64,000 bases of DNA. Origin: Chloropicon primus. Taxonomy: Eukaryota > Chlorophyta > Chloropicophyceae > Chloropicales > Chloropicaceae. How positions within the stretch are numbered: the stretch's first letter is position 1; each line of letters opens with the position of its first letter. Of this stretch, positions 19,792 to 29,376 are shown piece after piece. Position numbers and translations under genes: made by a program. The DNA lies in NCBI GenBank assembly GCA_023205875.1, contig CP060767.1, forward strand, positions 310,001-374,000, in the 5' to 3' direction. The notes beneath the pieces are model-generated. The model made no database searches. It saw only the letters and a program-made list of their open reading frames with translations, and had not been told where the DNA came from.

Positions 19792-20658
19792 ATGGGCATG
19801 TTGTCCAATGATGTGCTGGACGTTGCTGAGGACCTGGCGGAGAGAGTGGCTCGAGAGGCAGGTGTTGTGATCCGGGAAGCGTTCGGGAAGAAGAAGAAGG
19901 CGACGGTTACGAAGACGTCTGACGCGGATTTGGTAACGGAAACGGACCAGGAGTGCGAGAGGATCATCGTGAGGAAGATCAAAGAGACGTTTCCGAGGCA
20001 CAAGTACATAGGGGAGGAGGAGGTGAGCGCGACGGGGGTTATGCCTGCGCTGACGGATGAGCCGACCTGGATGATCGATCCGGTGGATGGGACGACGAAC
20101 TTCGTTCACAGCTTTCCTTTCGTCTGCGTCAGCATTGGCCTCTGCATCGGGAAGAGGCCGGTGCTGGGCGTCGTGTACAACCCGATACTGGACGAGCTCT
20201 TCAAGGCGCGGGAGGGTCGGGGGGCCACGCTCAACGGGGTTCACATCGCTGTGTCCGGGACGTCAGAGCTGAAGAAGGCTGTCTTCGCCACGGAGATCGG
20301 CACGAAGAGGGACCAGGGCACGATCGATTCCACGTACGGCAGGGTGTCGGCCTTGACGCAGGCGTCGAGGGCCGTGAGAATGTGCGGCAGCTGTGCCTGC
20401 AACATGACGAGCGTGGCGTGCGGTCGGCTCGACGGGTTCTACGAGTTCGGCTTCGGAGGTCCCTGGGACGTAGCGGCTGCGGCTTGCATCGTCAGGGAGG
20501 CGGGGGGCCAGGTCTTGGACCCCACGGGGATCGCGTTCGACGTGATGTCCAGACGAGTTCTGTCCGCGAGCAACAGAGGGTTGGGCGGCGAGATGGCGCG
20601 GATACTGAACGAGGTATCGCCGAGCCCCTCGGACCCCCCGGTGCCGCTTCAGAACTGA
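19792..20658 (+). CDS. Inositol monophosphatase family protein
   Basis: A single exon of 288 aa, the usual family size. Metal-binding motifs are complete: GEEEV (Glu pair, about residue 75), IDPVDGTTNF at 95-104, and WDVAAAACIVREAGG near the C-terminus. The enzyme dephosphorylates inositol monophosphates to myo-inositol. Closely related family members act on L-histidinol or galactose phosphates, so the substrate is inferred. There is no obvious targeting leader. The start codon directly follows a GA run. Confidence 0.92.
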   Translation: MGMLSNDVLDVAEDLAERVAREAGVVIREAFGKKKKATVTKTSDADLVTETDQECERIIVRKIKETFPRHKYIGEEEVSATGVMPALTDEPTWMIDPVDGTTNFVHSFPFVCVSIGLCIGKRPVLGVVYNPILDELFKAREGRGATLNGVHIAVSGTSELKKAVFATEIGTKRDQGTIDSTYGRVSALTQASRAVRMCGSCACNMTSVACGRLDGFYEFGFGGPWDVAAAACIVREAGGQVLDPTGIAFDVMSRRVLSASNRGLGGEMARILNEVSPSPSDPPVPLQN

Positions 20659-20989
20659 TTCAGGACGAGCGGCGAGAGAAATAAACAAAGAGCGAAGAAG
20701 GTTGTTGCTCGTAATCAATTTGATTGGATAGTTTGGATGGATGCGCCGTCATCATCCTCGCCCCCTCCTGATCACAGAACACCACCACTCTTCACAAGTG
20801 AGGGTGAGGGCTCCTTGGAAAGAGTAAGAGACGATCTACGCAACCATTCATCCCCCTTTCGCCCTTACCTTTCTCCCCACCCACCATCGCACTCCTCATC
20901 ATCAGCAGCCAAGGACCTCCTCCCTCCTCCCAAGGGAGGGAGATCCAAGATCCGCCTGAAGAACCAGAACCTTATCCGATTAGAGCGAG
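20659..20989. promoter_or_regulatory. Spacer IMPase | tRNA-binding protein
   Basis: 331 bp, CT-rich. A divergent copy of the motif (GGCTCCTTGGAAAGAG, near 20809) faces the opposite way from the downstream plus-strand gene, so its role here is doubtful. No gene was seen. Confidence 0.35.
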
Positions 20990-21934
20990 ATGGCGATCCG
21001 ATTCGGTGTGAGGAGCGTCAGGGCTTGGACGACAACAACGAGGTGCGGAGGTAAGGCACCCTCCGGGATGACAAACAACCCTAAACATCCATCCATCCAT
21101 CCACCCGTCCTTCCCTTCCCTTCTTCTTCTTCTTCTCCAAGACGACCGACTGTCGGGCATCATCAGCTCATGGTGGAGGTGGGGATGAACTGACTGAGGA
21201 TTCGGTTTCGGTTTCGGTTTCGTGCATTCTTTCGTTTTCCTTGGCATTCGTTAGGATTGGCCAGGCTTCGTGCTCCGAGACGGTCCTCCTTGCGATGGCC
21301 GTCCTCGTTGTCTCCAAGGAGGCCTGGGTTTTTTGGCGGGAACTGGAGTCCTCTGAGGTGCAAGAGTCAGGAGTCTGAGACGGAGAGAGTGGAGTTGGAT
21401 GAGGACCAGATCCTGTTGAATCGTTTGGACATTCGTGTGGGGAAGATACTGAGCGTGAAGGAGCACGAGGAAGCTGATTCTCTTTTCATTGAGTCTATTG
21501 ACGTCGGCGACGAGGAGGGGCCTCGGACGATCGTTTCCGGCTTGAAGCCTTACATGCCTGCCAGCGACCTGGAGGGGAAGCTGTGCGTGGTTCTCGCCAA
21601 TTTGAAGCCTCGGAACATGAGAGGTGTCAAGTCCCACGGCATGCTGCTGTGCGCGTCCGACAAGGAGGTGGAGGGAGAGGAGAGGGTGGAGCTCTTGAGC
21701 CCAAGGATCGGCACGCCCGTGGGGGAGCGCCTCCGATTTGGGAGCTTCGTCCCGAGCGAGGAACTTCCTGCGCCAGACGGGCCAAACAAGATCCAGAAGA
21801 AAAAAATTTGGGAGAAAGTTCAGGCGGACTTGAAGACCGACGGCGAGGGTGCAGCGAAGTGGAAAGGATTGGCCCTTTTGAGCTCCGCCGGCGAGGTGAC
21901 TTGCGCCTCTCTGAAGAACAGCAGCATCTCCTAA
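20990..21934 (+). CDS. EMAP-II/ARC1-like tRNA-binding OB-fold protein, organelle-targeted
   Basis: Exons 20990-21050 and 21255-21934, GT-AG intron 21051-21254, 246 aa. The leader (MAIRFGVRSVRAWTTTTRC then an Arg/Pro/Ser-rich stretch) looks like an organelle targeting peptide. From about residue 75 the OB fold reads LNRLDIRVGKILSVKEHEEA, SLFIESIDVGDE, IVSGLKPYMP, VVLANLKPRNMRGVKSHGML, which is the classic tRNA-binding domain order (DIRVG.I, HP/EADSL, VSGL, NLKPRKMRG..S.GM). Domains of this type bind the tRNA elbow in Arc1p, AIMP1 and MetRS. Plants have a stand-alone plastid relative. The partner is unknown. Confidence 0.88.
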
Positions 21935-22030
21935 AGAGCAGAACTTGTGAGTAAGAAAGAATGTTTCGAAACAATGTTAAATAGGTGACGGGGTTCGAGC
22001 TGACTTGCGTTGAGTCGTCGCCAATCGACG

Positions 22031-23000
22031 TCATCGCTGGAGCTTCCTCACGAATTTTCCGTCTCTCGTGTCCACGACGATCGTATCCCCTTTCTCGACG
22101 TGGTCCGGCACCTTGACGATCATGCCTCCCTTGACGTGGCAGTCCTTCTCCCTCGCGGTAGCGCTCTGCTTGCTGGCGCCCATGAAGGACCGGTCGACCT
22201 CCAACTCCAGAGTCGCCGGCAGCTTGCACGAGAGGGCCTCCTCCCCGAAATACATGACGGTCACCTCCGGAGGCTCCTCCATGAATGTGCACTCGTTCAC
22301 GAGCTTCTTTTGCACCTGGCCGTCGAACAGATCCATCGGAACCTCCACCTGGTCATAGGTAGCCTCATTCATCACTTGCAAGTTTTCTCCGTCCAGGTAA
22401 AGCACCCGAAACCGCTTCTCGTCCAAGCGAATCACCTCGAGCGTGTGCCCCGGCTTCATCCGAAGTGTGCTCTTGTTCCCCCGGCCGCCCCCCTTGGAGA
22501 GCTCCCTCAGTTCCATCTGCACATTCCCTGTCTGCCTCGCCATGCCCCTCGTGTGCTCGAACTTCACCACCTCGTACAGCTTCCCGTCCTTCTCAATCTT
22601 GTTCCCTTGCCTGTCGGTCCATCGCCATCGAGAGAGAAGAAGAGAACCAAAAAAAGAGGTCACCAGAGCAAGAAGCAGTGTCAAATGGTGCACAGAGCGT
22701 CGAAAGCACATAAATCCTGCGCAGCCGCCCCGTCTTCGTAACCGCTCGACCTTACCTAATGTCCACACAGTCCTTCTTGTACCATCTCATCTGTCCAAGC
22801 GGAGGACCACTCCAACTCCAACACGACGCGGAGATGGCCACGCGACGGTTCGACGAAGCCGCAGCGCCGACGGAAACGAAGCACCGCGGGATCATCGATC
22901 CCGTCGCTTTCGTAGCCATCGCCACGCCGCCACGCGCATCCGTCCAAAGACTCGACAACACTCCGAGCCTCCGGCCAAGTGCACCAGCAAGTGTCCTCAT
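22031..23000 (-). CDS. efp: Elongation factor P, organellar
   Basis: Exons 22756-23000 and 22031-22610, GT-AG intron 22611-22755 in phase 2, 274 aa. The ~75-residue leader is Arg/Ser/Ala-rich with no family homology, so it is a likely mitochondrial or plastid presequence. The mature part begins KDCVDIRQGNKIEKDGKLYE and covers the three EF-P domains: a KOW-like domain I, central OB domain (QVEVPMDLFDGQVQKKL) and C-terminal OB domain (KGGMIVKVPDHVEKGDTIVV then DTRDGKFV). EF-P relieves ribosome stalling at proline stretches. In the loop where bacterial EF-P carries modified Lys34, this protein reads HTRGMARQTGNV with no Lys. It converges on the tRNA-binding gene, 96 bp away. Confidence 0.92.
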
Positions 23001-23168
23001 GTTCACCTTCTCCGTTCGATCTCGATACCAAGAAAGACGCCGTTGGCTCCGGTGCTGTAGCTCGAGAGAGCTAGTGAGACGCACGTTCTGCCTGATTCTC
23101 CTTCCCTTCGCCCCTCCCTCGTCCTCGTCGCTAAAATCCTCGCTACTTGCTCCCCTTCCCTTGCCAGG

Positions 23169-23201
<33 letters not shown>

Positions 23202-23423
23202 TTCAGCCGGCGGGTCAAAACTTTGCCGATGCCGTCAACCAAGGTATGATTGGAAAGATCTCGAGACGCCCTTTCGTGTGATGCCCTCGCCGCGCGCTTC
23301 TTCTCCTCTCCTCTGCTCAAACTTTGGCTTCCAAGGGTCGCCTCTCTCTCTCTCTCTCTCTCTCTCGCCTCTGTGAGGAGCCAAAGATTCTAACGCACAG
23401 TGGAGTCGGCGGAGGGGAGGAGG
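23001..23423. promoter_or_regulatory. Divergent intergenic region EF-P | CDPK
   Basis: 423 bp with an AATC tetramer array at 23169-23200 and a CT run at about 23341-23368. GATTGGAAAGATCTCGAGACG near 23248 resembles the minus-orientation shared motif upstream of the lipoxygenase-like gene. No gene was seen. Confidence 0.4.
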
Positions 23424-25803
23424 ATGGTGGCCAAGGTCTTTCGTAATGCATGTTTGTCCTCGATGAGGAGGCTCGGTAACGTCCGAGGAGGGCCCGTGGC
23501 ATGGTCCTGTCCCTTGGTTTGCTCCTCTCGTTCCCTTTTGTGCCAAGAGAACGGGAAGAAAGCGTCTCGTAACTGCCATTACTCTTGGCAGCCGCCGCCT
23601 CGAGGAGGAGGAGAAGGAGGAGCCTGTCGTCATGCAGGTTTGCTCTCGATGAGGAGGCTCGGTAACGTCCGAGAAGGGTCTGTGGCATCGTTCTGGGGCT
23701 TGGTGCCGTCCTCCGCCTCGCTCCTGCGCCAAGAGAGCGGGAAGAAAGCGTCTCGTAACTGTCATGACTCGTGGCCGCTGCCTCGAGGAGGAAGCAGAGC
23801 CTACGTTACATCGAGGGTGTTGACGTCTGGCAAGGGGGAGGGGGAGGGTGGTTCCTGGAAGGGGGTTGTTGCTGCAGCATTCGCGAGCGGGGTCGGTGCG
23901 GGGTTCGCCTTGAGCGAGGCCAAGACCCAAAACTTTGGGTTGGGGAGCCGCGGCGATGCCGCGCTGAGGTTGCCTCTCGAAGGAGCAGCAGGGGGAGGGA
24001 GGGAGGACGCGGGTGACTCCATGGAGGGCACCGGTGACGATGGGTACGAGCTGAAGATCGAAGGGCACCCAAGGACCCAGGTCGAGGCGAGGCGGAGGAA
24101 GGAGGCGGAGGAGGAGGCCAAGGAGGAGGCCGCGCCCGGGGAGGACAGCGGTCCGCGCCAAGTTTGGTTCGGATTCAAGCAAGTCCCGAAGAGAGACGAG
24201 GGTGGCATCCACAACCTGTACGAAATCAAAGACCAGCTTGGCGAGGGGAGCTTTGGGCGGACTTACGGCGCACTGGACAAGGGGACGGGGCAGGAAATCG
24301 CCCTGAAGATTCTGCCAAAGTCCATGATCTCGTGCGCCGACAGCATCGAAGACGTGGACAGGGAGGTGGAAATCATGAAGCAGCTGAGCGGGCACAAGAA
24401 CATCATAGAATTTTACGAGGCGTTTGAAGACAAAGACACCGTCTTCATCGCGATGGAGGTTTGCCGTGGCGGGGAGCTCTACGACGCGGTGCAGGAGCGC
24501 AAGGGCAATTACTCTGAGAAAGAAGCAGCGTCAATCATCATGCAAATTCTCAAGGTAATCGCCCTCTCGACGAGACTCCCGAGGTACTTGGGAGCAAAGC
24601 GGACCACTGTGGAGCCGCCCATTTCAGTTCTGACGCAACTCCTTTTCTCTCTTTTGTTTTGTTTTCTTTTTGTTTTGGTTCGCGGCGCAGGTTTTGGCGC
24701 ACTGCCACAACAATGGCATCGTCTACTGCGACGTGAAGCCCGAGAACTTCTTGTACCTCAACGAAGATCGAAAGGTCATCAAAGCCATCGACTTTGGTCT
24801 CAGCCGCCACTTCACGCCTTTGGGAAGAGCCCTGAGAAAGCCCAGAGGTACGGCGTACTACGTGGCGCCCGAAGTCATGAGGTTCGAGTACGGCCCGGAG
24901 GCGGACATGTGGAGCTTGGGCGTTATCGCGTATCTGTTGCTGAGCGGAAACGTGCCTTTCTCGGGCGAGAGCGATACCCAGATACTGAAGCAAGTCATGT
25001 CAGGGAAGAAGAAAATTGATTTGGAGTCCGGGCCATGGAGGAAAGTGAGCGAGGAGGCGAAGAGCTTTCTCCGAGGATTGCTGACGAGGAACGTCGGTCT
25101 TCGCATGACGGCCTTTCAAGCGCTGAGTCATCCGTGGCTCAGGGGAGAGCATGCTTTGGACATTGAGGACTTGGTCGATGCCGCTGCGATCTCTTCCCTG
25201 CACGCGTTCGCAAAGTACGGGAGGATGAGGAGGCTCGCGTTGAGGGCGGTGGCCGGCGTCATCGCCGATTCTGACATCAAGGTGGACGACTTGAAGTTTC
25301 AGTTCAACGCTTTCGACCAGGGCAACGACAACGTGATAAGCAAGGAAGAGTTAAAGTCCGCGCTCGAGAAAACGACATGGAAGCACACCGACAAGGAAAT
25401 CATCGAGCTGCTGGAAGCCATTCACTGTTACACGTACGGGCCCTTCAGACAAAAGTCTACTGGGGCTCAGATAGACTACAAGGAGTTCTTGGCCGCCACG
25501 ATGAGCATGCCTCAGCTCGAGAAGAAGATCCAGGACAAGGACCAGTGGCGAAAAATACTGAGGAGGGCGTTCCAAGTGTTCGACAGGGATGGGGACGGCG
25601 TGATCTCAAGGGAAGACTTGCGCTTGTGCTTGACCTCAGACCGGGGGAACGAGGACGCCCTGATTCGCGAGTGCATGGAGGAGGCCGACACTTCCAAGTC
25701 GGGCAGGATATCTTTCTCAGATTTCATTGCCTTGCTCCACCTGCACGATCCAAGCTCAAATAGCAGGTATGGCTACGTCAAGACTCCCTCCAACACAAAG
25801 TAG
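23424..25803 (+). CDS. Calcium-dependent protein kinase with long N-terminal extension
   Basis: Exons 23424-24554 and 24691-25803, GT-AG intron in phase 0, 747 aa. The kinase domain starts near residue 266 (IKDQLGEGSFGRTYGA). The catalytic loop reads YCDVKPENF at 389-397 rather than HRDxKPEN, with Asp391 kept. DFG is at 411-413 and the APE region at GTAYYVAPEVM. Four C-terminal EF-hands follow: DQGNDNVISKEE, a degenerate second, DRDGDGVISRED and DTSKSGRISFSD. Calcium-stimulated Ser/Thr kinase activity is expected for this class. The 265-residue N-terminus is unusual: Arg/Ser-rich, an in-frame tandem repeat, and a hydrophobic GVVAAAFASGVGAGFA segment near 147-163. Since no start is certain, part of this N-terminus might be 5' leader. 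Confidence 0.88.
23453..23792 (+). repeat. In-frame tandem duplication (186-nt period) in CDPK N-terminus
   Basis: Copies at about 23453-23609 and 23639-23792 share CGATGAGGAGGCTCGGTAAC, GTCC and GGGAAGAAAGCGTCTCGTAA. The encoded units both contain SMRRLGNVR and GKKASRNCH. The 186-nt offset keeps frame. Confidence 0.9.
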
Positions 25804-25872
25804 GTAGCTTGTCGTCCGTTGGGTTGTTGGGTTGTTGGTTGGTTGTGTAAATACAATTTTTTTTTAGTTTTG

Positions 25873-28370
25873 TTACAGAAAATGCAACTTGCTTGGAAGC
25901 ATCCAAGGGTAGTCCTCATCTCGCTTCAGATTCCTTTGCCTGATAATCTTTTCCACCTTGTCCATGTTGCTCTCAAAAACTCTGATGCACTCGAGGGCCT
26001 TTGGGTCCGAGACGTAGCTCTTCACCTTGTTGTCCTGAGCCTTGGAGGAAAGCGCGGCCGTGCACTCCTTGAAATTCGACAGGGTGAACAGGATCGCAAC
26101 CGCAGACACCGTGGCCCCCTTCGAGGGCAGGTGCTCCAAGAACTCCTTCTCTGTCATAGGCTCCTCGGGCTTCTCGTACGGGGCCATCTCACTCATGAAC
26201 ACGGGCCGATCCGGAATGAACGCCATGCTCTCGTACAGTCCCTTGAGCAAGCCCATCTGGTAGCCCGTGCACAGCCAAATGATTGTGGTGGCCATGGTGA
26301 CCAAGTCTTCCTTGGAGGAGAGTTTCAGCGCCTCCATCTCCTCCTCGTCACCGTCCTCGCGGTCGTACAGGGAGGAAGAGTTCTTAAGGAAGTTCTGGAC
26401 CTCGTAGTCATCCTCCACAGCCTGGTCGTCCGCGTAATAGCAGCCAATGTAGCTGGTCACGAAATCAGATATGGTGCACCAGATGAGGAGGCCATCGTCT
26501 CTGTACGGGTACTCCGGAAGCTTATCCGTTCCATCGAGTCCCCTCATCGCGAGCGTGGTCGGGAACCCCATGTCCTCCAGGCTCCACCCCTCCACCGCTT
26601 CCTTGAGGAGTTCCACGCACCCCTCCTCTCCAAGAGGGAAGAGGCCCTCGAGAATCCCAGAGTCCCCGAAGAAGGCCTGCCTCATCATCGTCCCCTCCGA
26701 GCACTTGTACCTCAAGTAAGGGTACAGGAGCTTCCAGATCGGGTGCAAGCTGGACAGGCTCTCGTGCAGACTGATCGCAAAAGGCTCCAGGGCAACCACG
26801 GAGTTCAGCAGCAGGGAGACCGTGATGTGCACCTGGACGTCTGCACTCGAGATGTAGCACTTTGCGAGCTGCCAAAGCCAAGGGTCGTCCAGGGGGGTGT
26901 ACACAGGCGATTCGCTGTCTGTGGCGTCCAAGGTGATCACCAGGGGAAGCAGGGTCATCACATTGGACGAGAATCGCCTCTCCGGATCGTCTGCGAGGTA
27001 AAAGACGCAGAGCGGACCGAGCGCGAGGTGCTTCCCCTTGTCACCCGCATCGATTGTCGAATAAAAGCTCGAGACGTTCTCCAAGTCGAGGATGAATATC
27101 CTGCCATGCGCGATCTCTTGCATCACGTGTTTGTTGATCCTGCTGGTGCCCTCCTGGAGACCCGCGAGCGCCTCGGTGAACTCCCTCTTCCTCATCAGCC
27201 AATCTGGGAGCTGGCTCACGTCCTTGCAAGCCACGAGCATCTCGGCGTGGGGCCCCTGAAGGAACTGCCTGGCAAAGTGGACGTCATTCCTCCAATACGA
27301 TTTGTTGAAGGCCGAGATGCAATGAGGTGGCGGCAGGGCAGCGCCCCGCTGACCATCCTCCCTGCCCGCGTCGGGCGCGGTCGTCCTCGCTTCCGTCGGC
27401 CAAACTCTCGACACGAGGGCGTTCTCAGCGTCCACGCTGGACCCCTCCTCTCTCTGGTGGCTGATGCACTGCCACTTGGCCTTGGCCCCGTCCTCCCCGG
27501 TGGAGGAGGCAATCGCATCCAGCCCCGTTGCCACGACGATGCCCGCCGCCTGGGCTTTGAGATCAATGATTCCCGTCTGGTGCTCTGGCAGCAAGTCTTC
27601 GTCTCCAGCCACGTTCCAAACGCTCGGCAGACCTTCCCTGAACTCCCCCAGCTCATACTCATCGCCCTTCTCCACCAGCTCTCTGGCTCTCCACTTTCGA
27701 AGGTGGAACGGCGTCTCCGAGGGCAAGTAAGACTTTCCTTCGTAAAAGTGCTTCTCCGTTCCGAAGAGCACATTGCAGTGGCAGGGAAAGATATAAGTGC
27801 GCTCCTCTGTGCACTTCAGACCGCCGCTCATGGTCTTCCTCACCCGAGCTTGCTGCACTCTGAGGTTCGCCTTGGCGTCCGCTCCCGTGTTCTTCACCCA
27901 GAAGATTTGGATGTCGCCGTAGACCACGTCATCGCGGAACTGAATGCGCACACGCAGAGATGATGTTTCGGTCAGTTACCCCAATCCCAACGGCGTAACC
28001 GACGGCGACCCGAGCTGCTTACCTCGAAAGAGTACCTGTACGCTGTCCCTCCCAAGCCTGTGACCTTGGCGTCGAAGACTTGCGTCGACGTCTTCAACTC
28101 CTCCTTCGTCCTGAACTCTTTGCTGCCATCGAAGTAGAAGTCATTCCTCTGGTCGCTTGCTATCTTTGCAGGGTAAATCCTTGGCGAGTAACTGTTCGTT
28201 CCCTTGAAGTACAAGGCCAAGTTGTTGCTCAGCTTCTTGTTCTCCGGCGGTGCGATGAAGTCCAGCTCTATGTAGTACCTCTCTCCCCTCAAGTCAACCT
28301 TCTCCTCCCTCCCCTTGCCACCATCCAATACGGAGGCGTTGCTCGACGGGCTAGAAGCGGCAGCTCCCAT
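25873..28370 (-). CDS. Lipoxygenase-family protein lacking key iron ligands (pseudoenzyme candidate)
   Basis: Exons 28023-28370 and 25873-27939, GT-AG intron 27940-28022 in phase 0, 804 aa. After an N-terminal domain of probable PLAT type comes the lipoxygenase catalytic fold in order: LRKWRARELVEKGDEYELG, ARQFLQGPHAEML, TPLDDPWLWQLAKCYI, LHPIWKLLYPYLRYK, YRDDGLLIWCTI and the C-terminal LPSKLHFL. The iron-ligand helix reads VQVHITVSLLLNSV: the first His (487) is kept but the position of the second (ALOX5 His372) is Leu492. In the second helix IWLCTGYQMGLL, Tyr676 replaces ALOX5 His550 and Leu680 the Asn554 position. The final residue is Leu, not Ile. The gene is otherwise intact and normally spliced. 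Dioxygenase activity is unlikely; the remaining function is unknown. Confidence 0.85.
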
Positions 28371-28860
28371 CCTTCACTCCTCAATGGATTCCCTCCCCTG
28401 CTGTCTCTCAAAGTCTATCCAAAATCAATCAAACCTCTGTCTCCTGCTCAAGGTTGTTGTCTCTTGCTCTTCCAGCGAAGCGAAGCGTCCATGGATGGCT
28501 TCCACAACTGCACGATGCCTTCGTGGTGCCAGGCTCCGTCCAAAGATTGAATCTTTGCTCCACCTTCCTGCTGCCTTCCCTCTTCACTGCCAACACAAAC
28601 CATAGGGCGCAAACATATTCTTGGTCAGTGGTTCAACCCCTCCACACTGCCTTGCGTTGTTCCCTGGAGGTTGAGGGAGGTGCTCTCAAGAGCAAACGAA
28701 AAACAAAACCAAGAAGAACACATCCTGTGCGGTTCCTTGCTCATCCCTGCGTCCTGTGCTGTCCCCTCTCCCCTCCCTCCAGGAGTTTCCTCTCACCTGC
28801 TCCACCCAAGTGGCTTCCGCCTCCGACCCTGGTCGAGTCCTGGTGCCAATGGCGTCAAAC

Positions 28861-28883
28861 GACCGCTCTTTCGAAAGATCTCA
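28861..28883 (-). promoter_or_regulatory. Shared promoter-like motif upstream of LOX-like gene
   Basis: CGACCGCTCTTTCGAAAGAT, nearly identical over 19 bases to 17061-17079, about 490 bp upstream of the minus-strand start. Confidence 0.5.
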
Positions 28884-29117
28884 AGATGATCTTTCTGAAA
28901 ATATCACCTTCTGCACCTAAAACTCTCGCTGGTGGCCACAATCTCCGCCTGAAGTCACACCTCTCGCTTCACTTCACCCTCACCTGCCTGCTGCTGTGGG
29001 GGAGTCAAACTGCAAAAAGGAATTCCTCGCATGCAGTGCCCTTTCTGCGACGAGCGGCGACGGATCAAGGAGCTTTTAGGAGGAGAGAACGTCGAGGAAA
29101 GGACGAAAGGAGGGTAC

Positions 29118-29355
29118 TGAACGAAAGGGCATCTCGAGATCTTTCCAAGGAGCCCTCACTCGACCCATGTGGTGCTCAGATTGGTCGAGGCATCGAGTTT
29201 TGGTCCAGAAAGTGAAGGGAAAAGTGCCCGAGTGACCCACCTTGTTGAGGACGGTGACTTCGAAAGAGGTGACGAGAGGAGGAGAGGAGGGTACGAGACG
29301 AAGTGGTGACTCCCGATCTATCCATTACGCGGTCGCACGCTTTGTTTGACTCCAG
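29118..29355 (+). repeat. Duplicated promoter segment, copy B (ALKBH8)
   Basis: Homologous to 9685-9921, in the same orientation relative to its gene. It contains GATCTTTCCAAGGAGC and ends 21 bp before the ALKBH8 start codon. Confidence 0.8.
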
Positions 29356-29376
29356 TGCATGCATCCGTAGCCTCGG

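Larger units (their letters stand above)
28371..29376. promoter_or_regulatory. Divergent intergenic region LOX-like | ALKBH8
   Basis: A 1-kb spacer without a recognisable gene. It has the shared motif in minus orientation at 28861-28883 and in plus orientation at 29136-29152, plus the duplicated segment 29118-29355. Confidence 0.5.

Noticed and set aside
25819-27963. Long plus-strand open frame (714 codons) opposite the lipoxygenase-like gene
   Set aside because: It is antisense to a well-supported coding exon and encodes no recognisable domain. High GC at third positions keeps the opposite frame open.
28371-29376. Possible gene in the 1-kb spacer before ALKBH8 (253-codon plus frame)
   Set aside because: Low-complexity composition, no domain, and it runs through the duplicated promoter segment.
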